Below are positions 28,676 to 36,837 of a stretch of 64,000 bases of DNA, in pieces (position 1 is the first letter of the stretch; each line of letters begins with the position of its first letter). The DNA comes from Jatrophihabitans cynanchi. Its GTDB lineage: Bacteria > Actinomycetota > Actinomycetes > Mycobacteriales > Jatrophihabitantaceae. The notes below the pieces were generated by a model. It did not search any database. It was not told the origin of the DNA and saw only the letters and a program-made list of their open reading frames with translations. The DNA lies in NCBI RefSeq assembly GCF_027247405.1, contig NZ_CP097463.1, forward strand, positions 2,046,001-2,110,000, written 5' to 3'. The position numbers were made by a program, and so were the translations under genes.

Positions 28676-29118
28676 CAGGCTGCCTTGACCTCGTCGTAGC
28701 AGATCGTGAACTTCTCGGTGGCCGGCTCGGTGGAGCCCGCCTTCAGCGAGCTGATCTCGACGCTCTTCACCCAGCAGTTGACGAAGCTGTAGGACTTGAT
28801 CGGGGCCCCGGAGTAGTCCATCAGCGAGACCTCCGCGGTCTTGCGGACGCTGGCGAGCTGTCCTTTGAACACCTGGTCCAACCAGTCGGTGATCGTCTTG
28901 CTGTCGGTCAGCCCGCGGGTGACGGTGAACTCGCCGGCCTTCTGCCGGCCCATCACCTGGCGGACGATGAACTTGCCGTCGGCCGTCTGCTGCTTGAACT
29001 CGATCTTGTCCACCTCGAGTTTGAGGCCGGAGACCTCGATGACCTCGGGGACCTGCACTCCGTCGATCTTCACGATGAACGCGTAACCGGCGGAGATGTC
29101 CATTGCGGGAAGCGGCAT
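28675..29118 (-). CDS. Main tail tube protein (gp19 family)
   Basis: A 147-residue tube protein that would form the inner tube of the particle. The gp19 pattern is clear: YAFIVKIDGVQVPEVIEVSGLKLEVDKIEF, GEFTVTRGLTDSKTITDWLDQVFKG and the C-terminal EKFTICYDEVKAA. It directly follows the sheath gene, the usual order for the abundant structural pair, so it is likely the major tube subunit. Confidence 0.93.
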   Translation of the reverse strand: MPLPAMDISAGYAFIVKIDGVQVPEVIEVSGLKLEVDKIEFKQQTADGKFIVRQVMGRQKAGEFTVTRGLTDSKTITDWLDQVFKGQLASVRKTAEVSLMDYSGAPIKSYSFVNCWVKSVEISSLKAGSTEPATEKFTICYDEVKAA

Positions 29119-29130
29119 GGCTGCGAACTC

Positions 29131-30678
29131 CTATTCGTTGACGAGGCTGGTGCCGCCGGAGAACTGCGCCAGCTGGAAGATGACGAACTCGGCGGGTTTG
29201 ACGGGTGCGACCCCGATCTGGCAGACGACCTGGCCGGCGTCGATCCCCTCGGCCGGGTTGGTTTCGCTGTCGCACTTGACGTAGAACGCCTCGTCGGGCG
29301 TCAGGCCGAACAGCGCGCCCTTGCGCCATTCGTTGACCAGGAAGGCGCTGATCGTGCGCCTGATGCGCGCCCACAGCGCGTAGTCGTTCGGCTCGAAGAC
29401 CACCCACTGGGTGCCCAGCAGGATCGACTCCTCCAGGTAGTTGAACAGGCGGCGCACGTTCAGGTAGCGCCAGGCCGGGTCGCTGGACAGCGTGCGCGCA
29501 CCCCAGACCCGGACCCCGCGTCCGGGGAAGGTGCGGATGCAGTTGATGCCGACCGGGTTGAGCAGGTCGTGCTCGGCCTTGGTGATCTGTGTCTGCAACG
29601 TGATCGCGCCGCGGACGACCTCGTTCGCCGGCGCCTTGTGCACGCCGCGGGTGTCGTCGTTGCGGGCCCAGACGCCGGCCATGTGACCGGACGGCGGCAC
29701 GAACCGGTTGGTGCCGGTGGGCGGGTCGAACACCTTCACGTACGGCCAGTAGAGGGTGGCGAACTTCGAGTCGTAACCGGCGCCGTCGACGCGCCACTCC
29801 TTGACCTGCTGCGGCGACAGGCCGGGCGGCGGGTCGAGGATCGCCATCCGGTCACCCATCAGCTCGCAGTGCGCGATCATCGCCAGCTGCACGGCCTGCA
29901 CCGTCTCCAGGTCGATGGCGCCCTTCTCGTACGCGGCCATCAGGTCGGGCACGGCGACCATGGTGACCTCGTCGATCGCCTCGAGGCCGCTGAAGCCGGT
30001 GCGGTCTGCTGCGTCGCCCACGTAGTCGTCGGCGCTGAGATGATCGGTCGACGGCGGTTCCGGTGCCGGTGGCGGCGCCTCCAGCTCGGTGGTGCCCTTG
30101 GTCGGTTTGGCCAGCCCGCTGCCGGCCACGATCTCTTCGATGTTGATCAGCTTGGACTGCTCGTTCACCTTCGTGACGACGTTGTCCGGCCCGCGCTTGA
30201 CCGACACGCGGTCATAGGTCTCGGCCGGCTTGCCGTCGACGTTGACGATCAGCTTGAAGTGATCTTCGGCGGGCGCCTCACCGCCGGCGTCTGCGACCTC
30301 GACGCTGATCGCCTTGTTGCGCGGGGCATTCTGCAGCGCGGTGAACTTCAGGCCGGTCAGGCTCGCCTCGGCCGGTCCGGCGATCGCCCTGGGCGCCTTG
30401 CCCTTGCCGTTGCTGCCGCTGCCGATCCGTACGACGAAGCAGTTGCCGCCGCCGTTGAGGAAGTAGCCGTACACCGAGTGGGCGAGGTAGGTGTCCGGCA
30501 CGAAGGTGCCGAACGTCTCGGTGAACTGCGACCAGTTGGACACCAGGGTGGGCTCGTTGACCGGCCCCTTCTCGGCGAGCCCCACGAACGCGGCGACCGC
30601 GGTGCCGACCCCTTCGATCGGGCGCGAACCGGCCTCGACCTCTTCGACATAGACACCCGGTGAGAGATACGTCGGCAT
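29131..30678 (-). CDS. Contractile tail sheath protein
   Basis: A 515-residue sheath protein and first gene of the CIS operon. It starts MPTYLSPGVYVEEVEAGSRPIEGVGTAVAAFVG, the classic sheath N-terminus. It ends with the conserved sheath C-terminal domain (RVWGARTLSSDPAWRYLNVRRLFNYLEESI, then VVFEPNDYALWARIRRTISAFL). A GAGGAGG site precedes the ATG at 30678. Only one sheath gene is present. The reading frame extends upstream without a stop but has no ribosome site or sheath sequence there. Confidence 0.95.
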   Translation of the reverse strand: MPTYLSPGVYVEEVEAGSRPIEGVGTAVAAFVGLAEKGPVNEPTLVSNWSQFTETFGTFVPDTYLAHSVYGYFLNGGGNCFVVRIGSGSNGKGKAPRAIAGPAEASLTGLKFTALQNAPRNKAISVEVADAGGEAPAEDHFKLIVNVDGKPAETYDRVSVKRGPDNVVTKVNEQSKLINIEEIVAGSGLAKPTKGTTELEAPPPAPEPPSTDHLSADDYVGDAADRTGFSGLEAIDEVTMVAVPDLMAAYEKGAIDLETVQAVQLAMIAHCELMGDRMAILDPPPGLSPQQVKEWRVDGAGYDSKFATLYWPYVKVFDPPTGTNRFVPPSGHMAGVWARNDDTRGVHKAPANEVVRGAITLQTQITKAEHDLLNPVGINCIRTFPGRGVRVWGARTLSSDPAWRYLNVRRLFNYLEESILLGTQWVVFEPNDYALWARIRRTISAFLVNEWRKGALFGLTPDEAFYVKCDSETNPAEGIDAGQVVCQIGVAPVKPAEFVIFQLAQFSGGTSLVNE

Positions 30679-30936
30679 GCTGCCTCCTCGAACGCTGTCA
30701 GCGACGAGGTCAAGCTTCGAGCTCAGGCACCGGCGGCAACACGCTTGTGCGGACGCCAACTCGGGACGTAGTCGCTGCCCGATCGGGCGGCTTCGCGGCG
30801 TCGGCCGGCCGTGACCTGGTGCCGCGGCAAGGGCAGCGCGGCCGACGCGAAAGTGCGCGCGTCCGGTCGGTGCGGCCGGACGCCTGTCGGCGGAACACTG
30901 CAACTCGATCGTGCCGACGGGTTCAGGGAGGGGCGT

Positions 30937-32613
30937 ATGGCGCCGGTGCCGGCAGTGCGCCGGGCGACCCCTGCAGCGGCCGCACCGGTGGTGGAGCGCA
31001 AGGCGCCGGCCCGTGGTGTCGGGCTGCTCGCCCTGCAGCGCGCCGCCGGCAACCGCGCCGTCGCGCGTCTGCTCGGCGCCGGCGGCCCTGTCGTGCAGCG
31101 GCACAACTCGTGGGAGCACGCGCTGCTCGGTGACACGCCGCCGAAGGCGCTCGGCAAGGCCGCCGTCAGCAACGCGAACCGCAAGCACGTGCTCAGCGAG
31201 GAGTACGTGCGGATGAACTGGTTCCGGCGCGACCCGTTCCGCGACCCCACGGCGCGCTTTCGCGACGTGCGCTGGCTCCAGCTGCGCGCAAGCGGGCTGT
31301 GGGTCAGCTACGGCGAACTCAACGCGCTGGGCGACTACCTCGCCGACCCCACCGCGTACGACACGTTGCCGGCGTCGCAACTCGTCCCGGTGCTGCAGAC
31401 GATGCGCGCCGGCATCCTCGCCGCGGCGGGCGCCGAGTTCGGCCTGCACGGCGACGACATGGCCGGCGCGGTCTCCAGCCTCGTCCCCGGCGCCGCCGGC
31501 GAGGTCAAGGCGCTGGACGAGAACACCGCCGGGCTCGGCCTGAACCGGTACAAGGGCCTGGTCGCCCGCAACGCCTGCCACTTCGCGCCGCTCAGTTGGG
31601 AACGCTGGTCACTGTTCCACAACGAGGCGGCGGACGAGGCGCGCCTGCACTACGAGTCCGGCCACCGGCTGGTCGCGCTGAACGTGATCGACACGAGCGC
31701 GCGGGAGCACAACCGCCAGGCGATGATCAAGAACGGTTACGCCGACCACTTCCTGCAGGACTCGTTCGCCGCTGGGCACCTGGCCAACAAGACGCTGATA
31801 ATGCAGTGGTTCGTCGACTATCTCAACGGGCTGAACTGGCTGGCTCGGCCGTGGTTCGGGCTGCCCGCCGACAGCGTGATGTCACGGATGGGTAGCGCGC
31901 GGCAGCCCGGCGTGGCCGGCATGGAGCGGTACGGCCGGGCGCCGACGTCAGAGCACACCAGCGAGGGTGACCGGTTGCTCGGCAGTGGCCAGACCGACCC
32001 GCAGACCGCGCAGGAGCGCGACAGCTACGCCGGCCGCGTCAGCGGGTCGGGAGTAGGTGGCGACGACCGCGAACGCGACGCGAACTACCAGGCCTACCTG
32101 GGCATGCTGAACAGCGCGTTCCTGCAGTTGGCGGCCGGCGCGGTGCACGACTACCTGAACGAGCACGGCCTGTCGGTGCTGAACCAGCTGGGCACCGAGT
32201 TCAAGGTCGGCGGTGACGACACGCTGCTCAGCAAGTCCGACGAGCTCGGCGCGCAGACCGCCGGCGCTGCCGCGCACATGTCACGCGACGCGATCGAGGA
32301 CCTGCTCCTGACCGGGCAGACGGACAAGAGCGTCGAGAAGATCTTCGCGCTGGTCCCCCAGTCCGTCCGGCTGTACCGCAAGGACGGCACGTTCGAGACC
32401 TTCGGACTGGGCGATTTCCAGGTGCAGGTGCTGCACAGGTTCTGCGACGACTACCTGTTCCCCGACCTCACCGACAGCTGGAAGGGGCGCATCGTGCGCA
32501 AGTGGTTCCCGGACATGGTCAGCGGCGGCATCTCCCAGGACGCCGGCCGCCCGGCGCCACGTCCGGCCGTGGGCGACTTCGTCACCACCGCGGAGTCCGC
32601 GCACACCGGCTGA
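30937..32613 (+). CDS. Candidate CIS effector: zinc phospholipase C/P1 nuclease-like domain behind an LQRAAGN leader
   Basis: A 558-residue protein divergent from the sheath operon, with a GGGAGGGG ribosome site and ATG at 30937. Residues 33-46 (LQRAAGNRAVARLL) match the leader-like segment common in eCIS-associated proteins. A second VQR follows at 53-55, directly before HNSWEH (56-61). A mostly helical domain contains YADHFLQDSFAAGHL, giving H271-x3-D275-x5-H281, the spacing of zinc ligands in phospholipase C and S1/P1 nuclease folds. There is no signal peptide, which fits loading into a particle. The function is inferred from motif and context. The second half of the ligand set is not certain. 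Confidence 0.7.
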   Translation: MAPVPAVRRATPAAAAPVVERKAPARGVGLLALQRAAGNRAVARLLGAGGPVVQRHNSWEHALLGDTPPKALGKAAVSNANRKHVLSEEYVRMNWFRRDPFRDPTARFRDVRWLQLRASGLWVSYGELNALGDYLADPTAYDTLPASQLVPVLQTMRAGILAAAGAEFGLHGDDMAGAVSSLVPGAAGEVKALDENTAGLGLNRYKGLVARNACHFAPLSWERWSLFHNEAADEARLHYESGHRLVALNVIDTSAREHNRQAMIKNGYADHFLQDSFAAGHLANKTLIMQWFVDYLNGLNWLARPWFGLPADSVMSRMGSARQPGVAGMERYGRAPTSEHTSEGDRLLGSGQTDPQTAQERDSYAGRVSGSGVGGDDRERDANYQAYLGMLNSAFLQLAAGAVHDYLNEHGLSVLNQLGTEFKVGGDDTLLSKSDELGAQTAGAAAHMSRDAIEDLLLTGQTDKSVEKIFALVPQSVRLYRKDGTFETFGLGDFQVQVLHRFCDDYLFPDLTDSWKGRIVRKWFPDMVSGGISQDAGRPAPRPAVGDFVTTAESAHTG

Positions 32614-32632
32614 GCCCGTCAACTGGGCCCGG

Positions 32633-33364
32633 CTACATCGGTTCCTCGTCCTCGTCCTGCTCGCGCTGCACGGACGGGTCGGCGGCCAGTTGCAGCTCGT
32701 CCTCCTCGTCGGCGGCCCGCTGCAGGGACGGGTCGGCAGCCAGTTGCAGCTCGTCCTCCTCGCCGGCGGCCCGCTGCACGGCGGCGGCCGGCGCGGGTGC
32801 GGCCATCGCGCGCTCGGCGTTCTCGGCTGCGGCCCGCTCGAAGCGGTCGGACGGATCGCTCACGCTGACCCCGTCGCCGGTGGGCGTGCCGTCGACCGGG
32901 CCGCTGCGCTGCTGGATCACGTGGGTCAGCTCGTGTGCCAGCATCGTCCTGCCCTCGGTGGACTGCGGGTCGTACTTGTCGCGCTGGAACACCACGTTCG
33001 AACCGACCGTGTAGGCGTGCGCGCCGACCGCCTGCGCCGACCGGTGCGCCCGGTCGTCGGCGTGCACCCGCACGTCGGAGAAATCCGCGCCGAGCCGCGC
33101 CTGCATGTCCTGGCGCACCGGCTCGTCGAGCGGACGCCCGCCGCCGGACACCACGTCGAGCACCGGCGAGCGCTCCTCGGCCAGCGCCGCCGCGCCCGCG
33201 TTGCCGACTGCGCGCTGCATGCGCAACATCCCGCCAGGGCCGAGCACATCGGTGCGTCCGGCAGCGGCCGCGGAGAAGATCGCGGCCACCGGCCGCTCGT
33301 CCGGGCGGGAGCCTTTGGGGCGCAGCGCTTCGCCTTCACGGACGTCGTGCTCGTGCGCGTGCAT
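32633..33364 (-). CDS. DUF4157 protein with HExxH motif, eCIS-associated
   Basis: A 243-residue protein with a DUF4157 domain (residues ~68-155): RPLDEPVRQDMQARLGADFSDVRVH, then AYTVGSNVVF, then MLAHELTHVIQQR with HELTH at 144-148, a zincin-type metal motif. Ahead of it, MQRAVGNAGAAAL (49-61) parallels the leader of the neighbouring effector. The tail has two near-identical acidic units (DELQLAADPSLQRAADEE and a variant). DUF4157 genes are a common companion of eCIS loci, where they often head toxins. Here no toxin domain follows. It converges with the effector gene 19 bp away. Confidence 0.85.
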   Translation of the reverse strand: MHAHEHDVREGEALRPKGSRPDERPVAAIFSAAAAGRTDVLGPGGMLRMQRAVGNAGAAALAEERSPVLDVVSGGGRPLDEPVRQDMQARLGADFSDVRVHADDRAHRSAQAVGAHAYTVGSNVVFQRDKYDPQSTEGRTMLAHELTHVIQQRSGPVDGTPTGDGVSVSDPSDRFERAAAENAERAMAAPAPAAAVQRAAGEEDELQLAADPSLQRAADEEDELQLAADPSVQREQDEDEEPM

Positions 33365-33430
33365 TGCGGTGTCCTTCCGTCGACGTACCTCTCGACGGTG
33401 GCACCGCACGATCTCGATCACCAGGTACGA

Positions 33431-33466
33431 GCCAGTGCCCGTTCGGGCAGAGTCCGCGGCACTGGC
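33431..33466 (-). terminator. Hairpin downstream of the cupin operon
   Basis: Perfect 9-bp stem GCCAGTGCC (33431-33439) with GGCACTGGC (33458-33466) and an 18-nt loop, between the cupin stop and the DUF4157 start. There is no U-run, so it is only a likely terminator for the catabolic operon or a boundary of the CIS locus. Confidence 0.45.
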
Positions 33467-33482
33467 GGGCAGCAGCGCGGCG

Positions 33483-33863
33483 TCAGTGTGGCTGCAGGTA
33501 GTCCAGCTCGCCGGCCAGGTCCGCACGCGGCGGCACGAACAGGTCGATGTTGACGCACGGCGCCTCGGTCGGCTCGACATAGTGCTCGGACCCACGCGGT
33601 ACGAGCAGGAACGAGCCGGCGCGCATCGCGTTCGGGGTGCCGTCGATGTAGTAGTTGCACCGGCCGGACGCGATGTAGACGAGCTGGTCGAAGTCGGCGT
33701 GCGTGTGCGGGTTCAGCTCCATGCCGACGTCGAGCTCGTGGTGGGCGATCATCACCTCGTCGGTGGCGTAGATCCGGCGGCGCACCCCGGGCCGGATCTC
33801 GCGCTGCGGGATCTCGTCCCAGTTGATCACGGTGCCGAACAGGGTGGGGTTGCGGCCGGCCAT
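33483..33863 (-). CDS. Small cupin-domain protein
   Basis: A 126-residue single cupin. The motif-1 region reads NPHTHADFDQLVYIASGRCNYYIDG and motif 2 reads GSFLLVPRGSEHY, giving the expected metal-binding His/Glu/His set with an Asp/Gln variation in motif 1. The ATG overlaps the aldolase stop by one base. It probably acts as a small isomerase, lyase or dioxygenase, or as a metabolite-binding protein in the aldolase/amidohydrolase operon. The reaction is not predictable. Confidence 0.82.
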   Translation of the reverse strand: MAGRNPTLFGTVINWDEIPQREIRPGVRRRIYATDEVMIAHHELDVGMELNPHTHADFDQLVYIASGRCNYYIDGTPNAMRAGSFLLVPRGSEHYVEPTEAPCVNIDLFVPPRADLAGELDYLQPH

Positions 33864-34630
33864 CAGCTGTCCTCCTTGACGGGCGCGGCGGCGCGCAGGC
33901 CGGCCGCGAGGATCTGCAGGTCGGAGCCGACGAGCAGGTAGCCCGCCTCGGCAAGGCCTTGTGCTGCGGCGCTCGCGCGGTTCGCGGACCACCCGCCGAA
34001 CGCGACGCCCGCCGCCGCCGCGCCCGCGCGCACCTGCTCGACCGCGGTGGCCAACTCGGGTGCCGGCGGCAGGCCGAGGCTGACCGACAGGTCGGTGGTG
34101 CCGACGAACGCGACGTCCAGGCCGCGCAGCACGTCCGGCCACGGCTGGTCGACGCGCGTCTCGATCTGGCCGACCAGCAACGGCGGCGCGTCCGCTTCAG
34201 CGCGCAGGAAGTCGGCGAGCGCGACGGCGCCGAACCCGGCGACGCGATTGGCCAGGCTCACCGAACGCTCCCCGGCGGGGGCGAACCGGGCGGCGGCGAC
34301 CAGCGCCCTGGTCTGCTCGGCGCCACGCACCATGGACAGTTGGATGCCGGCGGCGCCGTTCTCCAGCAGCCGCGCGACGAGGGGCGCATCGACCGCCGGC
34401 ACCCGCACCAGGGCGGCCAGCCCGCAGACGTCGGCGTGCCGGACCAGCGCGATCGCGTCGGCCTCGGTCAAGGTCGAGTGCTCCAGGTCGACGACGGCGA
34501 GGTCGAAGCCCGCCGCGGCGACCAGTTCCAGCACGTCCGGCGTGCCGAGCTTGACGAACGTGCCGACCAGGCGGTGCCCGGCGGCGAGGCGTTCGCGTAG
34601 CGCGCGACGTCGATCGTGCAGCGTGCTCAC
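33863..34630 (-). CDS. HpcH/HpaI family class II aldolase
   Basis: A 255-residue TIM-barrel aldolase. The segments GTFVKLGTPDVLELVAAAGFDLAVVDLEHS and GQIETRVDQPWPDVLRGLDVAFVGTTDLS are the family signatures, with metal-binding Glu and Asp residues. Family members cleave 2-keto-4-hydroxy acids to pyruvate plus an aldehyde such as glyoxylate. That would link to the malate synthase nearby, but the substrate is unknown. The GTG at 34630 is coupled to the amidohydrolase stop (GTGA). Confidence 0.88.
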   Translation of the reverse strand: MSTLHDRRRALRERLAAGHRLVGTFVKLGTPDVLELVAAAGFDLAVVDLEHSTLTEADAIALVRHADVCGLAALVRVPAVDAPLVARLLENGAAGIQLSMVRGAEQTRALVAAARFAPAGERSVSLANRVAGFGAVALADFLRAEADAPPLLVGQIETRVDQPWPDVLRGLDVAFVGTTDLSVSLGLPPAPELATAVEQVRAGAAAAGVAFGGWSANRASAAAQGLAEAGYLLVGSDLQILAAGLRAAAPVKEDS

Positions 34631-35790
34631 GCCGTAGCGCCGCCTCGCCACGGGACCGTCTCGACCACGGCGCCGTTGTGGACCACGGTGGTGGGCTCCA
34701 GCCGTGGTGCGACGATCGTGTTGCCGGCGGCGTCGGGCAGTTCGACCTCGCTGGTCTCGGTCAGCACGGTGACGTCGGCCCGTCCGCCGGCCTCGAGCCG
34801 GCCGTAGCCCTCGCCGTCCAGGCCGAGCAGCGCGGCCGGGGCGACGGTGGCGCGCCGGATGCACTCGGTCAGCGGGGCACCGAGCGCGACCAGCTTGGCG
34901 ATGCTGGTGACCAGGTCGAACACCGGGCCGCGCCAGTTGCGCGCGCTGGTGTCCGAGCTGAGCACGTCCGGCAGGAAGCCGTCGGCGATCGCGCGCCGGG
35001 CGACCTCGAAGCTCAGGTTGCTCTTGCCGTGCGCGGAGTCGAACAGCACGCCACGTTCGCGTGCCGCGTTCACCTCGGGCAGCACCCGGTCGCCGTCGAG
35101 GATCCCGTGCGGCTTGCCCGTGTAGCAGTGCGCCACGATGTCGCCGGCGCGCAGGTAGTCCAGCACGGCCGGTAACGGCTCCTCGGTCTCGCCGATGTGC
35201 ACCATCAGCGGCAGCTTCGCCTGCTCGGCCAGCGCGATCGACTTCTTCAGCAACGCCTCCCAGTTGGGGCCGACCACGTCCTCGGACAGCCGGATCTTGA
35301 AGCCGCGCACGACATCGGGGTTCTGCGCGGCGGTGGCCAGGGCGTCGTCGACCACCAGCGTGTCCGGGTTCATCAGCTCGCCGAAGCGGAAGTCGATCAG
35401 GCCCAGCACCGAGACGTTCAGGAAGTTGACGATGCGCAGGTCGTTGCCTTCGACGACGAGCTTGCGGAACGCGGGGAACGTCGACGCGCCGGCCGTGCCG
35501 GCGTCGGCCACCGCGACGACACCACGGCGCAGGTGCGCCTCCTCGGCGGGCGCGCCGACCTTCGACACGTACTGGAAGATGTGGCTGTGCCCCTCGACCA
35601 GCCCGGGGACCACGGTGGAACCGGCGCAGTCGATCACCTCGCTGCCACGGGCCGCGAGGTCGGGGCCGATGGCCGCCACCTGCGCACCGCTGATCGCGAC
35701 GTCGCACCGCTCGTTCAGGCCGGACGCCGGGTCGAGCACGGTGCCGCCGGCAAGGACGAGGTCGAACGACGGCTGACTCGGAACGGACAC
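34627..35790 (-). CDS. Amidohydrolase/deacetylase family metallohydrolase
   Basis: A 387-residue amidohydrolase-superfamily enzyme of the COG3964 type. Metal ligands appear as EGHSHIF (HxH), FKIRLSE (possible carboxylated Lys), MVHIGETEE, VAHCYTGKPHG and SSDTSARNW (Asp). It likely hydrolyses an amide or cyclic ureide. The start is GTG at 35788-35790 with a GGGAG site; a TTG four codons upstream is an alternative. It is the first gene of the coupled amidohydrolase-aldolase-cupin unit. Confidence 0.85.
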   Translation of the reverse strand: MSVPSQPSFDLVLAGGTVLDPASGLNERCDVAISGAQVAAIGPDLAARGSEVIDCAGSTVVPGLVEGHSHIFQYVSKVGAPAEEAHLRRGVVAVADAGTAGASTFPAFRKLVVEGNDLRIVNFLNVSVLGLIDFRFGELMNPDTLVVDDALATAAQNPDVVRGFKIRLSEDVVGPNWEALLKKSIALAEQAKLPLMVHIGETEEPLPAVLDYLRAGDIVAHCYTGKPHGILDGDRVLPEVNAARERGVLFDSAHGKSNLSFEVARRAIADGFLPDVLSSDTSARNWRGPVFDLVTSIAKLVALGAPLTECIRRATVAPAALLGLDGEGYGRLEAGGRADVTVLTETSEVELPDAAGNTIVAPRLEPTTVVHNGAVVETVPWRGGATA

Positions 35791-35830
35791 TGGGACTCCC
35801 AAGGCTGTGACGTGGTCGAAGGGTGGGCGC

Positions 35831-36703
35831 TCAGCGCGCGTGCTCGGCGAGCACCGGGCGTTCGTGCCCGTCGCCCGGCGGCGCCTGAACGGTGGTGACG
35901 AGAGGCAGGACGGGCCCGACCTCGATGCGGATCGTGTCGCCGACGGCGAGGAAGCACTGCCGGTCCTGCCCGGTGCCGGCCGGCGTGCCGGTGAGGACGA
36001 CGTCCCCCGGCTCGAGCGCGGCGAACCACGAGATCCGGGACAGCAGGTCGGCGACCGGGAAGATCATCCCGGCGCTGGTGTCGTCCTGGCGCAGTTCGTC
36101 GTTGACCCAGGTGCGGACCCGGATGCAGTCGGGATCGGCGAACTCGTCCGGCGTGCACACCGAGGCGCCGAGCGGGTTGAAGCCGGGGAAGCTCTTGGCG
36201 AGCGTCGGTGCGGACGTCGTGCGCATGACGTCGCGTGCGGTCATGTCGTTCGCGGCGGTGATGCCGGCGACGCTCGGCCAGACGTCCTCGGGCGCAGCCT
36301 GGTAGAGCCGGCGTCCGACGAGCACGGCGATCTCGCCCTCGTAGTCCATCTCGAGCGTCTGCCCGGCCGGGATCACGACCGGCGACCCTGGCGCCAGAAC
36401 CGCAGACGGCGCGCCGAGGTACAGGATCGGCTCGCTCGGCAGCGCGCGCCCGGTGTGCTCGGCCTTGGACCGGTAGTTCAGCCCGACGCCCCAGACGGCG
36501 CGCGGCGTGCCCAGCGGTGCGAGCAGGTCGACCTCGCCCAGCGGGACCCGGCCGCGCACCGGGTAGACGTCCAGCCCGGCCAGCGTCCCGAGCTGTTCGA
36601 GCGCCGCGCCGAGATGCGGAAACGGCGTGTCGAGCAGGGCGATCTCGCCGCTTTCGACACGTCCTAGTCCGGACGCGGTGGTCACAAGGTGCACGAGAGG
36701 CAT
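35831..36703 (-). CDS. Fumarylacetoacetate hydrolase (FAH) family protein
   Basis: A 290-residue FAH-fold hydrolase/decarboxylase. VWGVGLNYRSKAEHTGRALP, LEMDYEGEIAVLVGRRL (metal Glu) and GITAANDMTARDVM, followed by KSFPGFNPLG, are the family hallmarks. Such enzymes act on beta-diketo acids or 2-oxo-hept-ene-dioates late in ring degradation. The ATG at 36701-36703 directly follows the shared operator motif (36704-36731). It probably heads the operon running to the cupin. Confidence 0.9.
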   Translation of the reverse strand: MPLVHLVTTASGLGRVESGEIALLDTPFPHLGAALEQLGTLAGLDVYPVRGRVPLGEVDLLAPLGTPRAVWGVGLNYRSKAEHTGRALPSEPILYLGAPSAVLAPGSPVVIPAGQTLEMDYEGEIAVLVGRRLYQAAPEDVWPSVAGITAANDMTARDVMRTTSAPTLAKSFPGFNPLGASVCTPDEFADPDCIRVRTWVNDELRQDDTSAGMIFPVADLLSRISWFAALEPGDVVLTGTPAGTGQDRQCFLAVGDTIRIEVGPVLPLVTTVQAPPGDGHERPVLAEHAR

Positions 36704-36731
36704 CTTTCAATGCGAGATGGCATCGTGTCAA
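36704..36731 (-). promoter_or_regulatory. Shared catabolic motif, site A (before FAH gene)
   Basis: On the minus strand this block reads TTGACA, then a 16-bp spacer ending CATCTCGCAT, then TGAAAG up to the ATG. It agrees with site B (41643-41670) at 21 of 28 positions. Four related sites lie in the window. Confidence 0.6.
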
Positions 36732-36736
36732 GCGAT

Positions 36737-36774
36737 ACGCGCGGCCCTTCCCGGGGCAGCCCCGGACCGCGCGT
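36737..36774 (-). terminator. Strong hairpin between the NTF2-like gene and FAH gene
   Basis: The outer stem ACGCGCGG (36737-36744) pairs with CCGCGCGT (36767-36774). The inner stem CCGGG/CCCGG sits at 36751-36765. A second short hairpin (CCACCG-TCGG-CGGTGG, 36788-36803) precedes it in the transcript. It lies downstream of the NTF2-like gene and upstream of the FAH promoter, so it is a likely factor-assisted terminator. Confidence 0.6.
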
Positions 36775-36837
36775 TCTCCTCGCCTCACCACCGTCGGCGG
36801 TGGCCGGGCGAGGACAACTCGCGGGGGTGGACGCGGG

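Noticed and set aside
32613-32633. Short GCCC/GGGC stem between the effector and DUF4157 genes as a terminator
   Set aside because: The stem is only 4 bp with a 7-nt loop, too weak to call.
18304-33364. Prophage interpretation of the tail genes
   Set aside because: No capsid, terminase, portal, integrase, lysis or replication genes are present, while the LysM adaptor, DUF4157 and leader motifs are typical of eCIS-type loci.
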